This document shows positions 14,949-22,942 of a stretch of 64,000 bases of DNA, piece by piece. This stretch comes from a virus, in the IMG/VR virus record IMGVR_UViG_3300006921_000012, positions 1-64,000 of that record; one strand, given 5' to 3'. The notes beneath the pieces were generated by a model, which saw nothing but the letters and a program-made list of their open reading frames with translations, was not told where the DNA came from and did no database searches. Both the position numbers and the translations under genes were made by a program. Numbering within the stretch: the first letter of the stretch is position 1; each line of letters starts with the position of its first letter.

Positions 14949-15263
14949 TTACTTTTTTAACCTATTTTTTAAAGAAGTGGTTGCTTGTTTACCTGTTCTT
15001 TTTTTAACTTTAGGTTTTTTCTTTTTTATTTTTTTAAGGTCTTGATTAGTTTTATTTATCTTCTTCTTAGTAGATTGTTTTTCTTTTTGGATATTCTCTA
15101 TCTTCTTATCTACCTCTTTTGTTTTTCTTTGATTAGATTTTATATTCTTTTTTATCTTTTTAACTTTCTTACTAGAGTTTGAGTTCATAAACCATACAAG
15201 TCCTACGAAGAACCCTATAACCCCTAAAATCCATTTCCAAGTTTTTTTAATGTAATCTATCAT
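14949..15263 (-). CDS. Membrane-anchored basic coiled-coil protein, 104 aa
   Basis: One N-terminal transmembrane helix (WKWILGVIGFFVGLVWFM) is followed by about 80 residues of lysine-rich coiled coil (VDKKIENIQKEKQSTKKKIN, NQDLKKIKKKKPKVKKRTGK). This is the topology of an inner-membrane spanin subunit or another membrane tether, and the amidase gene is about 0.5 kb upstream. The extreme lysine content could also bind DNA or phospholipid. It ends six bases before the next gene. Confidence 0.6.
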   Translation of the reverse strand: MIDYIKKTWKWILGVIGFFVGLVWFMNSNSSKKVKKIKKNIKSNQRKTKEVDKKIENIQKEKQSTKKKINKTNQDLKKIKKKKPKVKKRTGKQATTSLKNRLKK

Positions 15264-15266
15264 CTT

Positions 15267-15830
15267 TTATAATTCTTCTCCTGGTTGTTCTTCTTCGGTC
15301 TTTTTTCTATCTGCAAGGACACTAGCCCATTTTGTAGAAAAGACATCATAGTAACTTCTTAATTTATCTAACATCTCAACATAATCATCATTTATCTTCA
15401 TCATTGTACCGTTAATATATACACCGTTAGTTTCACCCACTGCATAATAAAATTCTAAATCAAATCTTATTAAACTTCCTGACCATTCAATATTATTTTT
15501 ATATATGTTTAATACATTAAAATCTACTAGGTCTTCTACTTGTTCTACAAATCCGTCCATTGTTTCTTGAAATGCTGATTTTTCTTCACCGGTTAACACC
15601 AAGTCTTTTTCCTGGGTTCCATGCACAATAATCTTACCACCACTTATGGTGTATTCTTTTCTTTTTTCCTCTTTTCTTTTTCTTTCTTGAAATTCATCGG
15701 TTTGTACCTCTTCGGTATCAGTGGTAACATCTTCTACTTGTTCATGTAACATACGTGATAGCCCTAGAAAACTTTTCATGTCATCATAAGCTAAGTCAGA
15801 TAACTCTCCTTTTTTAATTATTTTTTTCAT
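15267..15830 (-). CDS. Hypothetical protein, 187 aa
   Basis: The N-terminal part (GELSDLAYDDMKSFLGLSRM) is helical. It is followed by an acidic/basic low-complexity stretch (DTEEVQTDEFQERKRKEEKR) and then a globular alpha/beta region (YTISGGKIIVHGT, WSGSLIRFDLEFYYAVGE, GVYINGTMMKINDDYVEMLD). The start overlaps the amidase stop by 17 bases. No motif or signal is recognised; a virion or lysis-associated role is inferred only from position. Confidence 0.55.
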   Translation of the reverse strand: MKKIIKKGELSDLAYDDMKSFLGLSRMLHEQVEDVTTDTEEVQTDEFQERKRKEEKRKEYTISGGKIIVHGTQEKDLVLTGEEKSAFQETMDGFVEQVEDLVDFNVLNIYKNNIEWSGSLIRFDLEFYYAVGETNGVYINGTMMKINDDYVEMLDKLRSYYDVFSTKWASVLADRKKTEEEQPGEEL

Positions 15831-16428
15831 ATCCTATTCTTTCTATTAACTCTTCAAAATCAAAAGCTGGACTGATATCGGTCCAGAAATTATTATAGTT
15901 GCTTCTACTTACAACTCCTTTAAACTTATCTACACTCTCTATTTTCACATTGTGTCCAGTATATTCTAATTCCACACCTAATTCTCTATTTAAATGTACT
16001 ATTAACTCCGCACAAGACTCTAATTGTTCAGGAGTATAACTAGCCCAAAATAGATGTCCTCTCCATTTTTTTCTAAACACTTCTCCTTTATAAATATCAC
16101 CAATCCAGTTGACGTATGTATTTAGTGAAGGTTTTCTTTTTAACCAACCTAAATTTTCTAGAATAATAAAAATACTTTTAGTGTCCACCTCCTCTTTACC
16201 AAAAAATTCCGAAGTAGTGTGAGGTGGTATTATATCTACAACCCTCCCTTCTTTAGTTATCATATAATGAGGAATCTTAGTGTAATCTCCATCCATTCTA
16301 TATTTGAGACTTCTATAATAATTAGAAGCATCTCTTCCTGTATGACACAAAATAATCTGTGTTTTAGGTTTGTCTACCACAACATTATAAAACTTATTAC
16401 TATCTATTTGTTCGTCTGTCTCTATCAT
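15814..16428 (-). CDS. N-acetylmuramoyl-L-alanine amidase (endolysin)
   Basis: A 204-aa amidase_2 (T7 lysozyme-like) protein that would cut the amide bond between muramic acid and the stem peptide. The fold signature is visible: IILCHTGRD (zinc ligand H29), IPHYMITKEGRVVDIIPPH, NLGWL in the substrate strand, YTPEQLESCAELIVHLNREL, YTGHN (second ligand H159) and TDISPAFDF near the end, where the third ligand would be D184 rather than the Cys of T7. No signal peptide is present, so it needs a holin or other export. It overlaps the multi-pass membrane gene by four bases. Confidence 0.82.
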   Translation of the reverse strand: MIETDEQIDSNKFYNVVVDKPKTQIILCHTGRDASNYYRSLKYRMDGDYTKIPHYMITKEGRVVDIIPPHTTSEFFGKEEVDTKSIFIILENLGWLKRKPSLNTYVNWIGDIYKGEVFRKKWRGHLFWASYTPEQLESCAELIVHLNRELGVELEYTGHNVKIESVDKFKGVVSRSNYNNFWTDISPAFDFEELIERIGYEKNN

Positions 16429-17744
16429 TTTCTCTTTCTATATCTTAATACTTTCTTAAAAGGTACGTTCTCTTCTGGAGAATTTAAACCTTTCTCTTTA
16501 CCTAATTCCTCCAACCACTCATCCATTGCGTCATCTTCTTGGAAGGCTTCTATGACATCTTTAATCCTTTCTTGTTCATCTTTTTTAGGTTCTTCTTCTA
16601 CTACTAGTGTTTGTGTGGTGTCTGTCATTCTTTCTAAATCACCAAAGTAATCTTCCTCCTCTGTAGGTTGGTCTAGTGGATTTTTCCTACCTGTTAATTC
16701 TTTATAGTAAGGATTTATCTCACCTGTTTGAGGGTCGTAAATTGGTATTTCAAAAGGAGGATTTTCTGGTAGTGGTCTCTCTTCATCATAATGTAATCCA
16801 TCATTACCATTTTGACCTATGATATTCATTCGTTTTTCAGATTCTTCTTCTTTTAATCTTTTCTGGTTCTCTTCTACTCTCTTTTTTAATTCTTTACTTG
16901 GTTTTTCTTCTGTTATTAATATAACATTCTCTTCTTCTCGTTTGGGGTTGATTTGAGCAAATGCGAAGTTAGCTGCCACAACTAGTGCAATTGCCAATGG
17001 GTCAAAAACAAATATAATAAGTAATAAGAACCAATTAACCACTTGTCCCATGGGTTGTCCGGTAGTCTCTGACAAATATTTTAATGGACCTAGTTCTCTT
17101 TGTTCTTCATTACCTATTTCTAACTCTAGTAGTTCCCCATCAAGTCTCATTATAGAATCTTGCACCGCCTCTAGTTTTAAATTAATACCATTCCTATCAA
17201 TAATTGTGGTTTCTAATTCTTTTTGTAATGCTCGTCTAGTAGATGAGGAGGTAGTGGTAATTACCTGTTCTGCTTCTTTATCATAATAAGATACAGATGC
17301 AGGGTTTGATAATGATTTTCTTAAATCTGAGATGGTTTGATTTAATTGAGTCTTTTCAATATTCAAATCTTCTTTGTTTTCTTCAAATCTATTTTGTTTG
17401 GTTTGTAATACAAGTAATGATTTATCTAGGAATTCTGATTTGGTTGCTGTTTCCTGGTATGCTCCAGATAAGAATCCATATATACCACCTGAGGTTATTA
17501 CCATAAGAATGAAACATGCTATCATTAGATAACCTTTCAACCATTTATTTATGGTACCCCAGTATTGATATAGGAGGGACGCTACCACTAGTTTAGCAAA
17601 TTCTAAAGAACCTGCCATTATTATTACTTGAGTACTAGCTCCAGCGAATAGTTTACTAAGTCCGAATACCGAATAAAATGCTGCAGACCCTGAAACAGAT
17701 AACGCAGATAACGCTATTAAGAAAGGAAAAAATCTTTTTTTCAT
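16425..17744 (-). CDS. Multi-pass membrane protein with internal coiled coil, 439 aa
   Basis: Hydrophobic segments occur at about 5-30 (FLIALSALSVSGSAAFYSVF), 38-60, 70-92 (GYLMIACFILMVITSGGIYG) and 235-262 (WFLLLIIFVFDPLAIALVVA). The third and fourth are separated by a long coiled coil (QTKQNRFEENKEDLNIEKTQ and KELETTIIDRNGINLKLEAV). The tail is acidic and proline-rich. The AAFYSVFGLSKLFAGA start is one I recognise from conserved membrane proteins of marine phages and DUF4407-like proteins. Function unknown; proximity to the amidase makes envelope remodelling plausible. A TATTTAT leader motif lies 16 bases upstream of the start. Confidence 0.65.
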   Translation of the reverse strand: MKKRFFPFLIALSALSVSGSAAFYSVFGLSKLFAGASTQVIIMAGSLEFAKLVVASLLYQYWGTINKWLKGYLMIACFILMVITSGGIYGFLSGAYQETATKSEFLDKSLLVLQTKQNRFEENKEDLNIEKTQLNQTISDLRKSLSNPASVSYYDKEAEQVITTTSSSTRRALQKELETTIIDRNGINLKLEAVQDSIMRLDGELLELEIGNEEQRELGPLKYLSETTGQPMGQVVNWFLLLIIFVFDPLAIALVVAANFAFAQINPKREEENVILITEEKPSKELKKRVEENQKRLKEEESEKRMNIIGQNGNDGLHYDEERPLPENPPFEIPIYDPQTGEINPYYKELTGRKNPLDQPTEEEDYFGDLERMTDTTQTLVVEEEPKKDEQERIKDVIEAFQEDDAMDEWLEELGKEKGLNSPEENVPFKKVLRYRKRK

Positions 17745-17760
17745 AAAAAATCGTTTATTA

Positions 17761-17767
17761 ATAAATA
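17761..17767 (-). promoter_or_regulatory. TATTTAT leader motif of the 439-aa membrane gene
   Basis: Coding-strand TATTTAT ends 16 bases before the ATG at 17744, followed by TAATAAACG. It lies between the sigma gene and the membrane gene. Confidence 0.45.
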
Positions 17768-18568
17768 TTAACGACTCATATAGTCTAACAGCCCTTCACT
17801 CTCATTTCTTAATTTTCTTAAAGCTTTTTCTTTAATTTGTCTAACTCTTTCCTTTGTTAGACCAAAATCTTCCCCAATTTTAGCTAAAGTCTTTGGGTAT
17901 CCTACCAATCCAAAATACTCTTTTACAATAATAGCTTCTCTTTCATCTAAAACTGACATTGTTTCAATTAATTCTCTCTTTAATGCACCCATATCATAAA
18001 ATTGTGCATCTGGTGAATCAGCTTCTTCGTTTGGTATGAGTTCTAGTAATGTGTCTCCATCTTCATTAATTGGTTTACTTAAATTAAGTGTAGTTGGTAG
18101 GTTTTGTAACTTTTTACTTAATTTAACTTCGTCGTTTTTGGCCTCTTTTTTCGCTTTATGTAATTCCTGAATAACATTTGCTGGGAATCTAATAGTTCTT
18201 GCGTTATCATTTAAAGATTGGAGTATAGACTGTCTAATCCACCACACAGCGTAAGATATGAATCGGAAACCTCTTTCCCACTCAAAACTCTTAATTGCCT
18301 TTAATAAACCAAGATTTCCCTCAGCTATAAGGTCTGGTAAATCTAAACCTTGGTTTTGATAATCTTTTGCTACACTTATAACAAATCTAAGATTTCCTTC
18401 TAATAATTCTTTATGAATTGCTTTTAATTCACTTTCAGAAACATCTCCCGAGAGTATTTTATCAGCTAACTCTTTTTCTCGTTCTTTAGTAAGGACAGTG
18501 GATTTTCTAACGTCTTTTAAGTAGTGTTGTATTTCTTGTTGGTTGATGAAAATGTTATTTTTTGGCAT
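17768..18568 (-). CDS. Phage-encoded sigma-70 family factor (RpoD/RpoS-like)
   Basis: A 266-aa sigma factor without region 1.1. Region 1.2/2.1 is ...IQHYLKDVRKSTVLTKERE and NLRFVISVAKDYQNQGLDLP. Regions 2.2-2.4 are DLIAEGNLGLLKAIKSFEWE and FISYAVWWIRQSILQSLNDN. Region 3 follows, and region 4 ends KERVRQIKEKALRKLRNESE. It resembles the Bacteroidota primary sigma more than T4 gp55, which suggests descent from a host gene. It should direct RNA polymerase to phage promoters. It is transcribed together with the 178-aa gene from a host-type promoter upstream of that gene. Confidence 0.92.
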   Translation of the reverse strand: MPKNNIFINQQEIQHYLKDVRKSTVLTKEREKELADKILSGDVSESELKAIHKELLEGNLRFVISVAKDYQNQGLDLPDLIAEGNLGLLKAIKSFEWERGFRFISYAVWWIRQSILQSLNDNARTIRFPANVIQELHKAKKEAKNDEVKLSKKLQNLPTTLNLSKPINEDGDTLLELIPNEEADSPDAQFYDMGALKRELIETMSVLDEREAIIVKEYFGLVGYPKTLAKIGEDFGLTKERVRQIKEKALRKLRNESEGLLDYMSR

Positions 18569-18613
18569 ATTTTTTTATTTTAATATTATACAAATAGTGT
18601 TCCGTTGGTAACT

Positions 18614-18632
18614 ACATGACATTTTGTCATGT
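18614..18632. repeat. Perfect inverted repeat ACATGACA-TTT-TGTCATGT
   Basis: Eight-base arms flank a three-base loop, between the 178-aa gene and the sigma gene and covering the TGA stop of the former (18627-18629). On the minus strand it is not followed by a T run, so it is not a typical terminator in the direction of transcription. It could be an operator, an RNA hairpin that tunes sigma translation, or an attenuator. Confidence 0.55.
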
Positions 18633-19163
18633 TTTACTCTGATTTTTTAAAAATTTAAGTTCTGAATCTGTCAATGAGTCCATTCCTTTCTCACTAATCT
18701 TATCAAGGATGACATCAAGGTCTAATACAATGTGAGTGTTGGTCTTTATACGTAATTTAGGTTTATTTTGTTTCGCGTTTTTCCCAATTATATCTTTTAT
18801 ATCTTGTAAATCATCTAAATCGTCTACTAGTAATTTGTCTAAATCTAGATTAGTTTTTGCTAATAAATGATTCTCTAGTGATTCATCCATACGGGATGAA
18901 AATTTTGACGGTTTTGGCAATAAAATACAAACATCAATAATTTGGTCTAATTCTTCCATCACATATTCACTCATACTTTTAAATTCTTCTTCGCTTTGAA
19001 ATATGCAAATTAAGGATGTGTCGGAATGGATATATCTCATTGTACCAAAATCTGCAGTAACAGGACTTAGAACTTCTACAATCTCTTTTATTATATCATT
19101 TATATTGTCCCAATAACCCAAAGCGAATAACATATATTGTTTTTTCTTTCTATTTTTTGCCAT
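18627..19163 (-). CDS. Hypothetical protein upstream of the sigma factor, 178 aa
   Basis: A mixed alpha/beta protein with a basic start (AKNRKKKQYMLFALGYWDNI), a hydrophobic strand (TSLICIFQSEEEFKSMSEYV, IIDVCILLPKPSKF), an acidic middle (LLVDDLDDLQDIKDIIG) and the C-terminal LDKISEKGMDSLTDSELKFL. That ending resembles the short helical hairpin 'LDKIsxxGxdSLtxeExxfL' found in Bacteroidota proteins. It is the first gene after the host-type promoter at 19184-19215 and may be an early regulator co-expressed with the sigma. Function not established. Confidence 0.6.
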   Translation of the reverse strand: MAKNRKKKQYMLFALGYWDNINDIIKEIVEVLSPVTADFGTMRYIHSDTSLICIFQSEEEFKSMSEYVMEELDQIIDVCILLPKPSKFSSRMDESLENHLLAKTNLDLDKLLVDDLDDLQDIKDIIGKNAKQNKPKLRIKTNTHIVLDLDVILDKISEKGMDSLTDSELKFLKNQSKT

Positions 19164-19183
19164 ATAATTTTATTTTAATACTA

Positions 19184-19215
19184 CAAAGATACACATTTTT
19201 CTATTTACCACCAAA
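19184..19215 (-). promoter_or_regulatory. Bacteroidota-type promoter (TTTG, 20-base spacer, TATCTTTG)
   Basis: On the minus strand TTTG (19212-19215) is followed by exactly 20 bases and TATCTTTG (19184-19191), which matches the Bacteroidota -33 TTTG / -7 TAnnTTTG consensus and spacing. Transcription would start near 19177 and reach the ATG at 19163 after a very short leader, reading the 178-aa gene and then the sigma factor. Confidence 0.65.
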
Positions 19216-19261
19216 CAAATACCAAGTAAAATAACACTCTACATTTTATACACCATAGATA

Positions 19262-19268
19262 TATTTAT
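19262..19268 (+). promoter_or_regulatory. TATTTAT leader motif of the 159-aa plus-strand gene
   Basis: TATTTAT lies 15 bases before the ATG at 19284 and is followed by TAATAAAC. It is the only plus-strand copy in this set and it keeps the coding-strand orientation and spacing of the minus-strand copies. Confidence 0.5.
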
Positions 19269-19283
19269 TAATAAACAAGAATT

Positions 19284-19763
19284 ATGCCAAGTAATGAATT
19301 TATTAAAAGAATAATAAAAGAGGAATCCAAATCTATAACGGAACAACGTTTAGACGACCCTAACTCTTTTACTACCATAGTCGAGGATGTTACATTTACC
19401 GGATTAAAAGAATATTTTCCAGAGTATAAAGATAGAGATATGGATATAGGCTATCTAAACTGTAGTGTGAATTGGAGATATGAATTAGAATTAAGAAGTT
19501 GGGGTATTAAAGATATTAGTATTTACACCACTAGTGTAGTAATTAATGCTTCTATAGAAATTTTTGATGAGGATTATACCAGAATTGAAGAAGAAAAAGA
19601 AATAGAGATACTTGTAGATGATATGGGTGGTTTTGGTGGTGAAAAAGAAGGTACTTGGTATTATGAAGATATGCAAGAAGACGATATGAGGAATAATAGT
19701 ATTTTTCCTGTAGAGTTAGAAGTAGATTTGTCTGACCAATCAGTAGCGGTCATTTGGAATTAA
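19284..19763 (+). CDS. Hypothetical acidic protein, 159 aa
   Basis: A plus-strand gene divergent from the sigma operon. It starts MPSNEFIKRIIKEESKSITE, a start typical of structural-region proteins of large phages, and continues as a beta-rich acidic domain (DIGYLNCSVNWRYELELRSW, YTTSVVINASIEIFDEDYTR, VELEVDLSDQSVAVIW). No catalytic motif or membrane segment is present. Its stop overlaps that of the convergent SbcC-like gene (shared TTAA). Function unknown. Confidence 0.6.
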   Translation: MPSNEFIKRIIKEESKSITEQRLDDPNSFTTIVEDVTFTGLKEYFPEYKDRDMDIGYLNCSVNWRYELELRSWGIKDISIYTTSVVINASIEIFDEDYTRIEEEKEIEILVDDMGGFGGEKEGTWYYEDMQEDDMRNNSIFPVELEVDLSDQSVAVIWN

Positions 19764-22075
19764 TTTATTGTTGAGACGTTATTAACTTTCTTTACTGTAA
19801 CAGTGTTGTCACACCATTCTTTCACTAAAGCGTTGTGAGTGATTACAAATATTTTTTCGAAATAGTCTTTTATCTTAACAAAGAAATTACCTACCAATTC
19901 TAAATTTTCATCACTGACCTTACCAAATGCTTCATCAAAACATACTACATTAGGTTTGGGTAGAGAACAAACTTTTGCTAGTACTGCTCGTAAAGCGAGT
20001 GAAGCTATAGTTCTTTCGTACCCACTACCTGAAGATAAAAGTTTCTCTACTGATGTTTCATTATCTTCCATCCAGAACTCTAATTCGTTTCTATCATTTA
20101 TTTTTAATTTCATTGTAAAAAGTGCACTATCTGATAATAATCTATTCAGTTCACTATTAATATAAGGTATGGTATTTTTTAAAATTATTTTAGATATTCC
20201 ATTCTTACCATATGCAATTAAATAAGATTTAAATATTTTACCTATCTCTTCTTCAGACTTAATCTTTTTGACTTTATCGTTATTTTCACCAATAGTAATC
20301 TCATTTTGTTTTATAGTAGATTGTAGATTGGTTATCTCATTATTTAAGTTGTCTCTTTCTGCGTATAATGTGTCGATTCTAGTTCTTAACTTTAGTATAT
20401 TTTCTTTTACGGATTTATTCTCCTCTACTCGTTTTTCATTTTCTTCCCACAGTTCTTTTGTTTCTTCTTTTTCTTTTAACTTAAAATTTATGTCTTTGAT
20501 TTGTAAATCGTATTTTGTCTTTTTTAGGTTATTTCTTTCGTAATCCCTCCAATCTTTCATACACTCATCAAATTTAACTTCTTTAACTGTAAGGTCTTTT
20601 TTAGTTTTAGTGTCTACCTCTAATCTTAAATTATTTTTTTCTATCTCTTTGATTTTATTATCTATTTCTTCTTGGTGGTCCACATCGTCTAATGCTCTTT
20701 TACATGTTGGGCATACCTCACTCTCTTTTAGTTTTTTTATAAAATCAGTATCTGTACTTATCTCTCTTTCTAATAACCTAATTTCTAATTTTTTTTCACT
20801 TAAGTCATCAGTTACTAACTTATGTAATTTCTCATCATATTCAGTAGTAGGCTTTGTAACTATAATATCTTTTCTTTCCTTCTCATTTTTATTTAATTCT
20901 TTTTCTAATCTTTCAATTTCTCTATCTAATTCTTTAGGGTCTAAATTAACAATCTTAGGGTCTATATTTTTATGTTGTTGTGCAATTAATTTATCTCTTT
21001 CTGTTTCAATTTTTTTTATAGTATTCTCATTATTTTTTATATTTTCTTTATTAACTTCAATACTTTTACTATGGTTTGTGTTTTCATCTTTTAACTTATG
21101 AGAATCACTATCCAAATCTACAATATTGTATAAATTAGATATGAGAGTCTTAGACCACTCATTATACATTTCTTTACATATAACTTCTTTTTCTTTTAAT
21201 TTTTCTAACCCTATAAATCGTGTAAGTATTCTCCCTCTTTGTGTTGGTTTGGCTTCAATCAACTCTTCTAAGTTACTACCCGTAGTTAAAATTGTTAATA
21301 AGAAATCATCTAAGGTTCCAATAGATTTTTTAATTATATTTTCTGTTTCTCTTCTTTGTTCTCCTTGTAAATTCTGTAGTGTGCCTGTACCAATTTTTTT
21401 ACTAAAATTAAGTTCTGTCTTTACTGACCAATCACCTTTTTTTGTTTTATTTCTTACAATTCCTCTTTCAATTATAAAGGTGTCGCCATCTATTTCAACT
21501 TCTCCTCTTACTAATACTCTATTTTTATTAGTAAATCGATTGAATACATCTATTGCTTTAGTTGACTTGGTGGTGGAATTAAAAAATAAAAAAAGTAAAA
21601 GGTCTACTGTTAATGTAGTTTTTCCACCAAAATTAGATGGGATAGAATCAATTGCTGTAATTCCTTTAAGTTTATCAAAATCTATTCTATTACCTTCTCC
21701 GAACGATAGAAAATTGTCAAACTCAATCCATTTAATAGCCCAAAATTTATTACCTATATCACTTCCCGATTTTTCTAGTAGCTTCTCCTCTATTTTATTG
21801 TCTAGTCTTTTTAACTTATCCCAATCTATTATAATCTCTTGGTCAATTAAGTATTCTTTTACTAAATTATCTTGGTATGCACTATCCAATATTTTATCTC
21901 CAACATCAAGAGTTCCTTTAGAGTCACCATTATCTGTTACCTTTGTTATTACATTTACTCTTTGGGTATTGTATTTTTTCTTAAAGTAACTCTTAACTCT
22001 TTTTAATCTTTCGTTGTTAAAATTTTCTGGTGTGTCTTCCCATACTACTTTTATAAAAGGGTTGGTATATGCCAT
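19760..22075 (-). CDS. SbcC/Rad50-like recombination ATPase (T4 gp46 type)
   Basis: A 771-aa SMC-like ATPase. After a roughly 110-residue N-terminal extension the ATPase head begins IKWIEFDNFLSFGEGNRIDF, with Walker A PSNFGGKTTL at about 147-156. Two long coiled-coil arms flank the zinc hook CPTC at about residue 455. The C-terminal head has LSSGSGYERTIASLALRAVL (signature) and VVCFDEAFGKVSDE (Walker B). With the SbcD-like nuclease encoded nearby it should process DNA ends for recombination-dependent replication. The extension before the head is longer than in host SbcC. Confidence 0.9.
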   Translation of the reverse strand: MAYTNPFIKVVWEDTPENFNNERLKRVKSYFKKKYNTQRVNVITKVTDNGDSKGTLDVGDKILDSAYQDNLVKEYLIDQEIIIDWDKLKRLDNKIEEKLLEKSGSDIGNKFWAIKWIEFDNFLSFGEGNRIDFDKLKGITAIDSIPSNFGGKTTLTVDLLLFLFFNSTTKSTKAIDVFNRFTNKNRVLVRGEVEIDGDTFIIERGIVRNKTKKGDWSVKTELNFSKKIGTGTLQNLQGEQRRETENIIKKSIGTLDDFLLTILTTGSNLEELIEAKPTQRGRILTRFIGLEKLKEKEVICKEMYNEWSKTLISNLYNIVDLDSDSHKLKDENTNHSKSIEVNKENIKNNENTIKKIETERDKLIAQQHKNIDPKIVNLDPKELDREIERLEKELNKNEKERKDIIVTKPTTEYDEKLHKLVTDDLSEKKLEIRLLEREISTDTDFIKKLKESEVCPTCKRALDDVDHQEEIDNKIKEIEKNNLRLEVDTKTKKDLTVKEVKFDECMKDWRDYERNNLKKTKYDLQIKDINFKLKEKEETKELWEENEKRVEENKSVKENILKLRTRIDTLYAERDNLNNEITNLQSTIKQNEITIGENNDKVKKIKSEEEIGKIFKSYLIAYGKNGISKIILKNTIPYINSELNRLLSDSALFTMKLKINDRNELEFWMEDNETSVEKLLSSGSGYERTIASLALRAVLAKVCSLPKPNVVCFDEAFGKVSDENLELVGNFFVKIKDYFEKIFVITHNALVKEWCDNTVTVKKVNNVSTIN

Positions 22076-22078
22076 ATA

Positions 22079-22393
22079 TTAAGATTCTTTTGTTGGTTTA
22101 TTTTCCTCAAACCATTCAACAAAAGAATTTAATGCCCAAACTGCACCGCTTGCTAACATACCGTCAAAAAATAAATTAGTGTAAGGTAGTGTCACCATTG
22201 TCTCAGTTGGGGAATAGAATGTGAGGGAAAAAAAGAATCCTACCCATGTTGATGTACACATCATACATCCTAGTAAATCCCCAAAGAATGTTGAGTGTTT
22301 TGTTATCCAATTTCTTGTGTTCTCGAATATACTACCAAATACTAAAATCTGGGACATTCCATAAGCTGCTAAAATCCAAATAATTAATTCCAT
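22079..22393 (-). CDS. DUF1360-like membrane protein, 104 aa
   Basis: Several hydrophobic stretches (MELIIWILAAYGMSQILVFG, WVGFFFSLTFYS, FFDGMLASGAVWALNSFVEW) surround a GDLLGCMMCTSTWVGF motif. The pattern 'yG.S.iLv.GsIF...R.......ff..LLgC.mC...WvG' is the DUF1360 family found in phages and bacteria; its function is unknown. The paired cysteines near the membrane could be redox active or structural. It ends three bases before the SbcC-like gene. Confidence 0.75.
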   Translation of the reverse strand: MELIIWILAAYGMSQILVFGSIFENTRNWITKHSTFFGDLLGCMMCTSTWVGFFFSLTFYSPTETMVTLPYTNLFFDGMLASGAVWALNSFVEWFEENKPTKES

Positions 22394-22396
22394 GTT

Positions 22397-22942
22397 TTAA
22401 TCTGTATATAGTTCATCATTTAAGTTAGATGATTTCAGATGAGTTGCTTTATTACTACTAAATCTTTGGAAGTGGTTTAGTACGTCCTCATACTCATCTA
22501 TTTTATCTTGTAATCTTTTTATCTCTTTTTGTAAGGAGACTAACTTTGTAGTGTCCTCTATGATTACTTCTTTTTTTATTTCTTTAGGTTTAAGTGCTAG
22601 TTTATTTTTTAACTGTTCTATTTCACCTAATAAGTTTTTAACTTCTTTATCGTCAGTAACGTACTCCGTTTTAGTTACTACTTTTTCTACTATCTTTTCT
22701 ACTTCTACTTCTACGGGTACCTCCTTAATTATCTCTTTTATTATTTCTTTCTCTACCTCTTTAATTACCTCTTTCTCTTTTTCTATTATCTCCTTAGCTC
22801 CTTTAACGGGAGTCCTACCAAATTTTTCTATAGCAAACCCTCCCTTCATACAACCTAATATTAAATTATCCACATCTTCAATATTATTTAACTCACAGAA
22901 CATCTTTATCTCACTATATAATTCTTTGGGTATATTAAACAT
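22397..22942 (-). CDS. Coiled-coil protein rich in EK/EV repeats, 181 aa
   Basis: The N-terminal 45 residues (FNIPKELYSEIKMFCELNNI, DNLILGCMKGGFAIEKFGRT) form a compact domain that I associate with proteins in replication regions of marine phages. It is followed by a low-complexity Glu/Lys/Val/Ile stretch (EKEVIKEVEKEIIKEIIKEV, VEVEVEKIVEKVVTKTEYVT) and a second coil (KLVSLQKEIKRLQDKIDEYE). It may be a flexible adaptor between nuclease and ATPase, since it lies between their genes; this is inference. It overlaps the SbcD-like gene by eight bases. Confidence 0.6.
   Translation of the reverse strand: MFNIPKELYSEIKMFCELNNIEDVDNLILGCMKGGFAIEKFGRTPVKGAKEIIEKEKEVIKEVEKEIIKEIIKEVPVEVEVEKIVEKVVTKTEYVTDDKEVKNLLGEIEQLKNKLALKPKEIKKEVIIEDTTKLVSLQKEIKRLQDKIDEYEDVLNHFQRFSSNKATHLKSSNLNDELYTD

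Noticed and set aside
21126-21989. Long open frame (287 codons) on the plus strand
   Set aside because: It lies entirely opposite the SbcC-like gene, has the Ser/Phe/Leu-rich composition of an antisense shadow and no family features.
22700-22800. Possible tandem DNA repeat in the EK-rich coiled-coil gene
   Set aside because: The repetition reflects low-complexity protein sequence (Glu/Lys/Val codons) and is not a regular DNA repeat.
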